A stretch of DNA of 64,000 bases from the NCBI GenBank assembly GCA_028284905.1, contig JANQQU010000084.1:124001-188000 (forward strand), read 5' to 3'. Made by a program: the position numbers and the translations under genes. Below the pieces are notes generated by a model. The model ran no database searches, was not told the DNA's origin, and worked only from the letters and a program-made list of their open reading frames with translations. Below are positions 25,071 to 33,239 of this stretch, piece after piece. The stretch comes from Calditrichia bacterium (GTDB lineage: Bacteria > Calditrichota > Calditrichia > RBG-13-44-9 > J075). Numbering within the stretch: position 1 is the first letter of the stretch; the number at the start of each line of letters is the position of its first letter.

Positions 25071-27932
25071 ATGGCTGAGAAGAAAGCTGCTTTATCAAAA
25101 AAGTATACTGCGGATTTGGATGCGGTTATCCGGGATGAACTTAAGTTTATTGAAGAAAGCCGGAAGAAAAGAAGAGACGATAAGGAATATCAGCTGGACA
25201 ATTCCTTGCCTCCGGAAAAGCAAAACCTCTGGGGACTGGCGATTTCCGGCGGAGGCATTCGCGCTGCAACGACTGGATTGGGAATGCTGCAGCATCTAAT
25301 AAAGCGGGATTTGTTGAAGAAATTCGATTACCTCAGCACGGTGTCCGGTGGGGGATATATTGGCAGTTGTCTGACGACTCTCCTCTCCCGGGATGAAACG
25401 GACAGGGATGGACAGAAATATGGCGTGAGTGAAAGTGTTGGTATTAATCCGGATAATTCCCCTTTTGTTGGCTTGGATGATACCGGTGAGGACCGTGATG
25501 AAGCTAAAGTGAGAATGGGGGTACGCCATCAGATTCATCATCTGCGCAGCCATGGAGAATACCTGATCCGCAATAAGAGCATTCTGAGCCGGGATTTTCA
25601 ACGGGCAATCGGTACGTTCTTTTCCGGCTTCTCTCACCACCTGGTGATGTATCTATTGATGATTGCAGCATTGGTCGCCACGATCCACTTTACCATATTC
25701 ACCATCGTGCCGGAAAATGGAGAGACCCGGGCAAATACCCTTTTAACAGAACTGAATTACAGCGAAGTCGAAAACTACAAAATTTCAGAGCGTTCCCTGA
25801 AATACCTGGAAGTTAACGGCGTCTCAGAAGACGTAAGGAATAAACTCGCCTTACTCAAAGACCAGTTATTTTACCGTGGGGAAGACGCTTTCCTGGAAAA
25901 ACTGGATGAAACTGTTGGCAGCGCCGAACTGGATAGTTCAACCAAAAAACTGATTTTAACCTGCACAATCAACCGGGAGAGCAAAGGGCTGGAGTACGTC
26001 ACCAGTGAACTGCGAACCTGGGCATACAGCCGTATCGGCGTGCCGTTGGTTCGAATGTTTTACGGCGGTTTGGAAAATCGACCGTACGAGTATCTTTTCT
26101 TTGCACTACTGGGTGGAATTTGGGTAACGATTGCAGTTAGTCTCGGCAATTGGGGCAGTAAGAAAGTCACTCAAAACCAGGAGGTGATCGAATCGCTTCC
26201 TTCCGGATATGATGCGCATGATTTTTATGAGGCGCGATTTATCCGGCGCTTTAACTGGAGTTCGGTTTTCTCGGTAACTGCTCTGGTATGGGTTTACGGT
26301 ACAATGCTCAGTGCCGGCTGGCTGGATTCGCTGTTTGAACGATTTGATTGGCTGAATACAAATTGGAAGGATAACTCCCTGGCGATTTTGTTTATGCCAT
26401 TGGGATTCGCGATTGGTGGTAAAACTGCCGCGGTGCTGGTTATTCACCTGCGGGAGGTGTTCGGTAAAAATCATTCACGCAGCCGGCGTTCCTTGCATAA
26501 CGGCATCCATGGTGCGACGTTTTACGGGATTATCGTTTCGGTTGCGCTGCCAATCTTGCTGGTTTTCGTATTCTCCCTGGAGTACTTCGATTTTCGTTTT
26601 TGGTGGTCGCTTTTATCTTTGCTCGTTGGATATTTTTTACTACAGGGCGGCGTTAGCAAAGATAGTATGCTTATAAAATTTGCCGGTCGCTACTACCGGC
26701 AAATTTTGACATTAATGGTTGCTGTCATCATTACTATCAGTTTTAGCACAGCTTCGGAGGTGCTGCTGGCGAATGTCTATCCCGAGTTAGGCATGAGCTT
26801 TTTACAAGGGGCCGGCTGGGTGCTGCTAATAACCACCGGCATAATGATTTTTCTTGGAATGCTGGTAGATGCAAATCGGGTCTCGCCGCACTATTTTTAT
26901 CGGGATCGCCTCAGCGAAACTTACTTTAAAACAGATGCGCGGGTAAAACGGAACGATCTCTCTCACAAGCAGGGGATGCCGCAAGTTACCCTGCGAAATA
27001 ACGAACGCCTGAAGTTGAAGGATTTAGGAAACACTTACAAAGGGCCGTATCACTTGATTGTTGCAGCCTTAAACCTGCAGGGAACTCAGGAGCTGGTACG
27101 TAAAACAATGCAATCCGATCACTTCATTTTTTCCCCGCTGTATGTCGGCTCTTCCGCAACCGGGTATGTAAAAACTAAAGATTATCGTAGCGGGCGTACC
27201 AAGGTTGCCCGTGCAGTAGCCATCTCCGGCGCTGCGGCATCATCTGCAATGGGGCTTTACAGTTTCTGGGCACAGGCCTTTTTGGCAACGCTGTTTAATA
27301 TCCGCCTCGGTTTCTGGATGGCGAATCCCTGGTTCTATTGTAAAGATGACAAAATGATCAACCCGGAGAAAAATTTAACATTTTGGCCAAAGTTTTTATT
27401 CCGCGAACTTTTCGGATTATCCGACGCCCGGGACCGGCGGGTAAACGTCTCCGATGGCGGGCATACCGGTGATAATCTCGGCATTTTTCCACTGTTGCAA
27501 CGGCGCTGCAAAACAATCGTCGTTTGTGACTTTGAGGAGGATCGGAATTACAGTTTTGAATCATTCAATCATGCAGTGCGTATGGCTTTTGTCGAGGAAA
27601 ATATCCAGATTGACATCCGCCTGGAACCATTAAAACCGGTTGGCGGGGATGAGGAAAAAAGTGCTTACAGTGAAATCAGTGTGGTTAGTGGAAAGATTTT
27701 TTATCCGGAAGGAACCACGGGAGAATTAGTTTACATCAAAGCAGCACTGAGTGAGCCGGATAATATGAATTTGCCGGTGCACATTAAAAATTACCTGCAG
27801 GCAAATCCGCAATTCCCGCATCAATCAACCGTGGGCGATCAATTTTTTGATGATGCCCAATTTGAAGCATATCGGGCGCTGGGAGAATATATTACCGGAC
27901 AGGCAGTGGACTATCTGGTGAAAGCCGATTAA
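25071..27932 (+). CDS. Patatin-like phospholipase with multi-span membrane insert
   Basis: This 953-residue protein is an inferred membrane-bound lipid hydrolase. The oxyanion motif is SGGGIRAA (about 59-66). The nucleophile motif is STVSGGGYIGS, with Ser92 in a V-S-G-G context rather than classical GxSxG. The catalytic Asp lies in NVSDGGHTGDNLG (about 795). Between these halves, about residues 182-600, I count eight hydrophobic segments, so the catalytic domain is split by a membrane region. ATG 25071 is chosen because the open frame upstream encodes low-quality sequence. The gene ends 4 bases inside the convergent GCS2-CBS gene. Substrate unknown. Confidence 0.85.
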   Translation: MAEKKAALSKKYTADLDAVIRDELKFIEESRKKRRDDKEYQLDNSLPPEKQNLWGLAISGGGIRAATTGLGMLQHLIKRDLLKKFDYLSTVSGGGYIGSCLTTLLSRDETDRDGQKYGVSESVGINPDNSPFVGLDDTGEDRDEAKVRMGVRHQIHHLRSHGEYLIRNKSILSRDFQRAIGTFFSGFSHHLVMYLLMIAALVATIHFTIFTIVPENGETRANTLLTELNYSEVENYKISERSLKYLEVNGVSEDVRNKLALLKDQLFYRGEDAFLEKLDETVGSAELDSSTKKLILTCTINRESKGLEYVTSELRTWAYSRIGVPLVRMFYGGLENRPYEYLFFALLGGIWVTIAVSLGNWGSKKVTQNQEVIESLPSGYDAHDFYEARFIRRFNWSSVFSVTALVWVYGTMLSAGWLDSLFERFDWLNTNWKDNSLAILFMPLGFAIGGKTAAVLVIHLREVFGKNHSRSRRSLHNGIHGATFYGIIVSVALPILLVFVFSLEYFDFRFWWSLLSLLVGYFLLQGGVSKDSMLIKFAGRYYRQILTLMVAVIITISFSTASEVLLANVYPELGMSFLQGAGWVLLITTGIMIFLGMLVDANRVSPHYFYRDRLSETYFKTDARVKRNDLSHKQGMPQVTLRNNERLKLKDLGNTYKGPYHLIVAALNLQGTQELVRKTMQSDHFIFSPLYVGSSATGYVKTKDYRSGRTKVARAVAISGAAASSAMGLYSFWAQAFLATLFNIRLGFWMANPWFYCKDDKMINPEKNLTFWPKFLFRELFGLSDARDRRVNVSDGGHTGDNLGIFPLLQRRCKTIVVCDFEEDRNYSFESFNHAVRMAFVEENIQIDIRLEPLKPVGGDEEKSAYSEISVVSGKIFYPEGTTGELVYIKAALSEPDNMNLPVHIKNYLQANPQFPHQSTVGDQFFDDAQFEAYRALGEYITGQAVDYLVKAD

Positions 27933-29842
27933 CTACGCAATTTTTCGCTGAGCAACTCTCCGGCAATTTTAGTATAGTCGCCCTCGGTAAGCATGCCGAT
28001 TAAATTGCCGTTTTTTACCACCGGGAGGCAGCCGAGTTTTTTCTTTCGCATCAAGTCCATTGCTTCCAGCACCGGCGTGCGTGGATCAATTGTTAGTGGA
28101 TTTTCCACCATTAATTCCCGCGCAGCAATTGGCTGATCCGTTTTGGGGGATTTACCATTAAGCTGCATCTTCAAAATTGAGCGGTAAGAAATAATGCCCA
28201 GTAATTTATGAAGATCATCTTCCACCGCCACATGCCGCACGTAATTCCAGAGCATCAGGCTGGCTACCAGGTCCAGTGGATCTTCCGGACCAACAGTATG
28301 AAAATCGCGGGACATCACCTGCTCCACCCACTGATAGCTGCCTTTCCAATCCCCGGATTCGATCTGGGCGAGTGTCCACTCATGCACCGGTTTGCCTTCT
28401 TTTTCACGAACATTCATTTCTGCACTAACCGCGCTGAGCCGTTCGTCAACATTGCCCTTGGTTTTCAGGGCTGAGAAAGATTCAAGAATCCAGCGGGCGC
28501 CGGTTTTGCCACTTTGGCAGCGGTTTTCGATAATGCTCAGGTAACGATCGATGTCCTTGGCGACGATACCAGCCTTTTCCAGGCCATAAGCAGCAATCGG
28601 CAGCAGTTGATCGATGATCAGACGACTGGCCGGGATAATCTCGCCATCCAGCCAGGAAAACTGCGTTTCCAGTCCATAAGTCGCCGCGGCAAAGAAGTTT
28701 TCATAGACTACATCAAAATCCATCCGCTGGGTGATATCCTCATATTTTTCGACCATGCCGTTTACCAATCCCAGCCAAAGGGCGGCATTGGCAATTTCAT
28801 CGATAATTGTCGGTCCGGCAGGGAAACAACGATTTTCGATACGTAAATGCGCTTTCCCATCGGTGATGCCGTAACAGGGGCGATTCCAGCGATAGACCGA
28901 ACCATTAAATAGCTGTAGTGCTTTTAATTTCGGAGGAATGCCGGCATGGATTTTTTCAAAGGCGTCTTCTTCGTCATCGACGGTAAACACCGTTCGGTAA
29001 TTAGAGATATCTTCCTGGTAGATTTCTATGACGGATGATTTCACCCAGCGATTCCCAAAATGCACCCGCGGCTTCAACTCCCGGGGAAAAGACTGGGCAT
29101 TGCGGGTATCGAGCACCTGCTGAAATACGGCGATGCGTGTTTCCCGCCAAAGCCGTTTACCGAGCAACAGCGGGGAATTAACCGCAGAGGCCAGCACCGG
29201 TCCGGCAATTGCCTGGCAGATGTTGTAGTATTTGGCAAAATCTTCCGGGGTTACCTGAAAATGTACCTGGAAACTGGTATTGCAGGATTCCGTCATAATC
29301 GTATCGGATTCCATATTCAATTCATCAATTCCTTTAATTGCTACTTTTAGCGGATCTCCATTGCGCAGTTTCTTCAGCGCATTATCCAATTCAAAATAGC
29401 GGGCCCGTGGAGTCAGGTTATGATTGCCAAGATCTGTTTTCGCTAAAGAAGGAAGGATGCCGGTGATAATCACTTCCGCATCATATTTTTGAACGGTTTT
29501 ACGAATCCTTTTCAGGGTATGGACCAGTTGTTTCTCCAGCTTAAAGAGGCAATCGCCGGTAAACAATAACGGATCGCTATTATACTCCAAATTGAACATG
29601 GCCAGCTCGTTAACGACCCGGTCATCCTTAATTGCAGGAAGAACATCCAGGGCAATGGGTGCCGGTCGCCAGGCACGATCGACAAGCACCAATTCCTGTT
29701 CTGCACCAATACGTTGCGTATCGGACTCGATCAAGTTGTGCTTGAGCATATGATCGAGTGCACGCAACTCTTCGAGCACTTTTTGCATGTAGCGCCGTTG
29801 CTGCTCTGGTTTTAAGGGAACATCATTGACGTCTGCACCCAT
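27929..29842 (-). CDS. Glutamate-cysteine ligase family 2 (GCS2) domain fused to CBS pair
   Basis: The 637-residue protein has a carboxylate-amine ligase domain of the GCS2/YbdK type over about residues 25-480. Visible blocks are RIGAEQELVLVD, MESDTIMTESCNTSFQVHFQ and LRIENRCFPAGPT. A pair of CBS modules follows (about 505-637; VMSRDFHTVGPEDPL, GIISYRSIL, LMVENPLTIDPRTPVLEAM, LIGMLTEGDY). GCS2 enzymes join a carboxylate to an amine with ATP; CBS pairs usually sense adenine nucleotides. The reaction could be gamma-glutamylcysteine formation, but related proteins have other substrates. The SD and start codon lie in a hairpin (29841-29859). The gene is convergent with the patatin gene. Confidence 0.88.
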   Translation of the reverse strand: MGADVNDVPLKPEQQRRYMQKVLEELRALDHMLKHNLIESDTQRIGAEQELVLVDRAWRPAPIALDVLPAIKDDRVVNELAMFNLEYNSDPLLFTGDCLFKLEKQLVHTLKRIRKTVQKYDAEVIITGILPSLAKTDLGNHNLTPRARYFELDNALKKLRNGDPLKVAIKGIDELNMESDTIMTESCNTSFQVHFQVTPEDFAKYYNICQAIAGPVLASAVNSPLLLGKRLWRETRIAVFQQVLDTRNAQSFPRELKPRVHFGNRWVKSSVIEIYQEDISNYRTVFTVDDEEDAFEKIHAGIPPKLKALQLFNGSVYRWNRPCYGITDGKAHLRIENRCFPAGPTIIDEIANAALWLGLVNGMVEKYEDITQRMDFDVVYENFFAAATYGLETQFSWLDGEIIPASRLIIDQLLPIAAYGLEKAGIVAKDIDRYLSIIENRCQSGKTGARWILESFSALKTKGNVDERLSAVSAEMNVREKEGKPVHEWTLAQIESGDWKGSYQWVEQVMSRDFHTVGPEDPLDLVASLMLWNYVRHVAVEDDLHKLLGIISYRSILKMQLNGKSPKTDQPIAARELMVENPLTIDPRTPVLEAMDLMRKKKLGCLPVVKNGNLIGMLTEGDYTKIAGELLSEKLRS

Positions 29843-29859
29843 TGTAAGCTCCTTACAAT
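29841..29859 (-). promoter_or_regulatory. Hairpin covering SD and start of the GCS2-CBS gene
   Basis: ATTGTAAG (29841-29848), CTC, CTTACAAT (29852-29859) is a perfect 8-bp inverted repeat. On the mRNA its loop and 5' arm hold the AAGGAG ribosome site. The 3' arm ends inside the AUG. It could limit translation initiation; this is inferred from sequence only. Confidence 0.4.
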
Positions 29860-30131
29860 TGTATACGGGTCATCTCGACGGTTAGGTAAACGAGAAGTAA
29901 CTTAAGCAAGATATCGCAGATAGGCAATTTTAATTCTGGCGGGGAAAATTTTTCACTATACCGGCTCGATAGGCAGCCAACATGAACTCTGGAAAGATTT
30001 TCCGGCAAATGTCTCAAAAGTGTAAGTTTTTGTCCTGTCAGTGTAAGGTCGCAGTGGCACTTCTTTATTAGATTGAAGAGACCTGATTATTAACGGCTCT
30101 TTGGCAAAAAAGTAATTAAGAGAAGCGCAAA

Positions 30132-30374
30132 ATGGAAAATAGAAATGCGACCGGTGAAAAATCTTTTACACCTTTTCAAGTAACAGGCATTGCTCTGTTG
30201 GTCGGCATTTTTTCTATTTCAGCACAATACAGCGATTCACTGCAATTATTTACGGCTACCCAAATTCCGGAGTCATTGATCTGGGAAATATCCGGCGGGA
30301 TAGTCGTGATTCTCTCGCTGCTCGGTTTGAAGCGCCATTATGCAGATGACGAGAAAGTAACCAGTGAATCATAA
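30132..30374 (+). CDS. Small membrane protein of unknown function
   Basis: The 80-residue frame starts at an ATG preceded by AGAAG and ends 37 bases before the dockerin-like gene. It has two hydrophobic segments (about 17-32 and 51-65) separated by a short polar loop, and charged ends. I do not recognise a family. Its position right before a signal-peptide gene, in the same direction, suggests it is real, but coding evidence is limited to length, ribosome site and sensible composition. Confidence 0.5.
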   Translation: MENRNATGEKSFTPFQVTGIALLVGIFSISAQYSDSLQLFTATQIPESLIWEISGGIVVILSLLGLKRHYADDEKVTSES

Positions 30375-30411
30375 ACATGTTAAAAAATTTATTCAACCTT
30401 AAGGGGATAAT

Positions 30412-32079
30412 ATGAAAAAAATAGCTGCATTTTTCTGCACCCTTTTTATCTGGCAGGGGCTGCTCTATGGGCAGGTCTCAATTGTGGTTAGTAGTGGTGA
30501 CACACTGATTGTTGAGGGGAGTGGCAAGATCCTTGTTGATGGGAATTGGGTTAACAATGGCGTTTTTGTCGCCGGTAACGGAACTGTTGAACTAAATGGT
30601 AGTGGCGATCAAACAATCACTAATACGGATGGAGCATTCAATAATTTGTTCGTCAATAAAAGTGCGGGCAATTTACAATTGCTGGATAGCATTAATGTTG
30701 CTGATACCCTGCAATTGACCAACGGTGATCTGGATTTGAACGGAAAAGTTGCCGATTTAGGGACGAGTGGTATTCTTCGGGAAACATCTGGAAATACTGT
30801 TAAAGGGGATTCCGGATATATTGTTGCCACGCGGACTTTGAATAACCCAATGAGTGAAGATGTTGCCGGGTTGGGCGCGATGATTACCAGTAGCGCGAAT
30901 TTAGGTGATACCGAAGTGCGACGCGGGCATGCCGTGCAGAGCGGGAATAGTAATACAGGTATTTCCCGCTATTACGATATTTTTCCAGCGAATAACAGCA
31001 ACCTGGATGCAACATTAATGATCCACTATGACGATTCCGAATTGAACAGCTTAACTGAGGGAAAGCTGTCATTATATAGTTCTGCGGATAGCGGTGCAAA
31101 CTGGAGTCACGAAGCTGGCGCGCTTGATACGATTAGCAATACCATTACACAAACAGGATTTGAAACATTGCATCGTTGGACAGCCGCAGACAGTGCCGCA
31201 CCGCTGGTGCCGATCAAAGTTCTGGTAAACGCGAAACTTTTTCTGGAAGGCCCTTTCGCCAGTGATACGATGAACAGCTATCTCGGTGATAACGCTCTGC
31301 TGCCCCTGGAGCAGCCATATAACATTGCTCCCTGGAACTATAGCGGTGATGAGAAGGTGACCGTCATTCCTGATAGCATTGTCGACTGGATTTTGGTTGA
31401 GGTGCGTCATGCCGCAGATTCTACGCTGGTGGTGGCCACTCGCGCCGGATTTCTAAAGAGCAATGGGATGGTGACCGACCTGGATGGCAGCAGCGGCATT
31501 CGTTTTGATCTACCGGAAGGCAACTATTACCTGGCTCTGCGTCATCGCAACCATTTGGCTGTTATGACGGCGAGTTCAATCGTTGTAACGGAATCGAGTG
31601 CACCTTACGATTTTACCGATGCCCAATCGAAAGCGTTCGGAAGCGATGCGATGGCGGATATGGGGAACGGTGTCTACGCCATGCGCTCCGGAGATGGAAA
31701 CAGCGATGGCGGCGTCGATGCGCTGGACCGGAATCTCGTTTGGCGTCCGGATAATGGCAGCCCCTGGAGCTATGATAAAAAATCCGATTTTAATCTCGAC
31801 GGCGGCATTGATGCGCTGGACCGAAATCTTTACTGGCGGGTAAACAATGGCACAGCGACCCAGGTGCCGGCAGGCATTGTCATTCTGGCCGTTGGCGGTG
31901 GGGGAAAAGGTGGTCAATCCGCTGAATTGGAAAAGCAGTTATTGGAAGATGCCCGTTTATTGGAAAAAGCGCTGCAAGAGGCTGCTAGAAATATTGATGA
32001 CCGGGAAGTCGCTAAATCAGCGGATAAGCAGGGGGCATGGGAATCCCAGTCGCCGCATAAAAGCCGAAACGAGAAATGA
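30412..32079 (+). CDS. Secreted protein with dockerin-like repeats
   Basis: The 555-residue product has a signal peptide (MKKIAAFFCTLFIWQGLLYGQ). An N-terminal beta-rich part has repeated NGTVELNGSGDQTI-like strands. Near the C-terminus are two calcium-loop repeats: GDGNSDGGVDALDRN (about 427) and SDFNLDGGIDALDRN (about 462). The repeats have the Asp/Asn spacing of dockerin type I loops. A charged, Ala/Glu-rich coiled tail follows, and there is no T9SS sorting domain. The next gene encodes a cohesin-like protein, so a calcium-dependent pairing is plausible. AAGGGG precedes the ATG. Confidence 0.75.
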   Translation: MKKIAAFFCTLFIWQGLLYGQVSIVVSSGDTLIVEGSGKILVDGNWVNNGVFVAGNGTVELNGSGDQTITNTDGAFNNLFVNKSAGNLQLLDSINVADTLQLTNGDLDLNGKVADLGTSGILRETSGNTVKGDSGYIVATRTLNNPMSEDVAGLGAMITSSANLGDTEVRRGHAVQSGNSNTGISRYYDIFPANNSNLDATLMIHYDDSELNSLTEGKLSLYSSADSGANWSHEAGALDTISNTITQTGFETLHRWTAADSAAPLVPIKVLVNAKLFLEGPFASDTMNSYLGDNALLPLEQPYNIAPWNYSGDEKVTVIPDSIVDWILVEVRHAADSTLVVATRAGFLKSNGMVTDLDGSSGIRFDLPEGNYYLALRHRNHLAVMTASSIVVTESSAPYDFTDAQSKAFGSDAMADMGNGVYAMRSGDGNSDGGVDALDRNLVWRPDNGSPWSYDKKSDFNLDGGIDALDRNLYWRVNNGTATQVPAGIVILAVGGGGKGGQSAELEKQLLEDARLLEKALQEAARNIDDREVAKSADKQGAWESQSPHKSRNEK

Positions 32080-32091
32080 AAAAACTGAATC

Positions 32092-32124
32092 TTACTCCGG
32101 TGTATTTCTAATACCCCGGAGTAA
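32092..32124 (+). repeat. Hairpin between dockerin-like and cohesin-like genes
   Basis: TTACTCCGG (32092-32100) and CCGGAGTAA (32116-32124) form a 9-bp perfect stem. It can extend by GTAT/ATAC across one mismatch. No T-run follows, so it is not a standard terminator. It could be an mRNA processing or stability element that sets the ratio of the two products. Confidence 0.5.
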
Positions 32125-32142
32125 AAAATAATGGAGCAACCT

Positions 32143-33132
32143 ATGAAAAAGAGATTCGCGACTTTGGTGCTTGTAGCAGTCATTGCACTGTGGAGCAATG
32201 TGACTGCCCAAAAATCTTCCCCTTCGGAATCGCCGGTTGGAACAGGAAAAGAGAAAATTTCCGGGGATGAAAAAATCGGCGGCGGGAAAATTCAATCAAT
32301 AATTGAAACAACCAATACATATGATTTACGCTTTTTAGCAGGAGAAAATGAAGCGATAGCCGATGGCGCTTTTGAAGTAACCGTTCAGGTCCGAACCACA
32401 ACCGGTAGTGCGGGTTTCAAGATGGGAACCGGTAACATGGTTTTCGAATATGATCCGGAAGTGCTGACGGAACCGCTCTTGTTTGCCCGGCATAATTTTA
32501 ACGGCATGTTCTACCGGGAAATGAGTTTGACGGAACCGACGAAGGGACGTCTTTCTCTGAATGTGGAGTTATTGGCACCGGGATATGGCAGTGAGGTTAG
32601 CAAGGATTTTATGGATGTTGCCACGCTGAGATTTTCCCGGGTAGACTCTCTGAAAACGATCGTTTTTTCCTGGCGGAAGGCCGCGCCGAATGCAACGGTA
32701 CTTTTTCTTGATGATGAATTGACACTGCTGTCCAGTGGCAGACTACCGGACTTTAAGCATTCTCAACAACCGGAGACGCTTGATGGGAACGATCTCGCTA
32801 AAAATGGATTGACGACAGGGGAGGAGACACTGTTACTCCCAACGGAATTTGCAATTCATCAAAACTATCCCAACCCATTTAATCCGGAAACGACAATTCG
32901 TTTTGATGTTCCGGAAACGCGTGCGGGCGCAGAAAGAATATCTTTGATAATCTATAACAGTCTAGGTCAGAAAGTGCGGGTATTAGTTAATACTGCTATG
33001 GAAGCGGGATTTCACAAGATTGTTTGGGATGGACGTAATGACCATGGTAACCAGTTGGCATCCGGTGTATACTTCATGCGCTTTCAATCTGCAAAATTAG
33101 TTAAAACACGAAAAATGCTATTAGTGAGGTAA
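32143..33132 (+). CDS. Secreted cohesin-like protein with T9SS sorting tail
   Basis: The 329-residue product has a signal peptide (MKKRFATLVLVAVIALWSNVTAQ). A beta-sandwich domain follows (about 65-210; FKMGTGNMVFEYDPEVL and GRLSLNVELLAPG), resembling cohesin or carbohydrate-binding folds. A type A T9SS sorting domain closes it (IHQNYPNPFNPETTIRF... YNSLGQKVRVLVN... GVYFMRFQ). GGAG lies at the right distance from ATG 32143, preferred over ATG 32131. It would be displayed or released by T9SS. The cohesin assignment rests on pattern and on its dockerin-like neighbour. Confidence 0.72.
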   Translation: MKKRFATLVLVAVIALWSNVTAQKSSPSESPVGTGKEKISGDEKIGGGKIQSIIETTNTYDLRFLAGENEAIADGAFEVTVQVRTTTGSAGFKMGTGNMVFEYDPEVLTEPLLFARHNFNGMFYREMSLTEPTKGRLSLNVELLAPGYGSEVSKDFMDVATLRFSRVDSLKTIVFSWRKAAPNATVLFLDDELTLLSSGRLPDFKHSQQPETLDGNDLAKNGLTTGEETLLLPTEFAIHQNYPNPFNPETTIRFDVPETRAGAERISLIIYNSLGQKVRVLVNTAMEAGFHKIVWDGRNDHGNQLASGVYFMRFQSAKLVKTRKMLLVR

Positions 33133-33138
33133 GCAAAT

Positions 33139-33159
33139 CACAATCAGGGAATGATTGTG
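33139..33159 (+). other. Small hairpin after cohesin-like gene
   Basis: CACAATCA (33139-33146) and TGATTGTG (33152-33159) form an 8-bp stem with loop GGGAA, just before a stronger terminator. Confidence 0.45.
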
Positions 33160-33171
33160 TAAGCCCAAAAG

Positions 33172-33210
33172 GCTGCCTGGAAGCTCGGTTCCAGGCAGCT
33201 TTGCTTTTTT
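33172..33210 (+). terminator. Rho-independent terminator after cohesin-like gene
   Basis: GCTGCCTGGAA (33172-33182) and TTCCAGGCAGC (33189-33199) form a perfect 11-bp stem with a 6-base loop, followed by a T-rich run with six consecutive T. It lies between convergent genes and may partly serve both strands. Confidence 0.88.
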
Positions 33211-33239
33211 GTGGTAAATATAATTATCGAGAACAGTAT

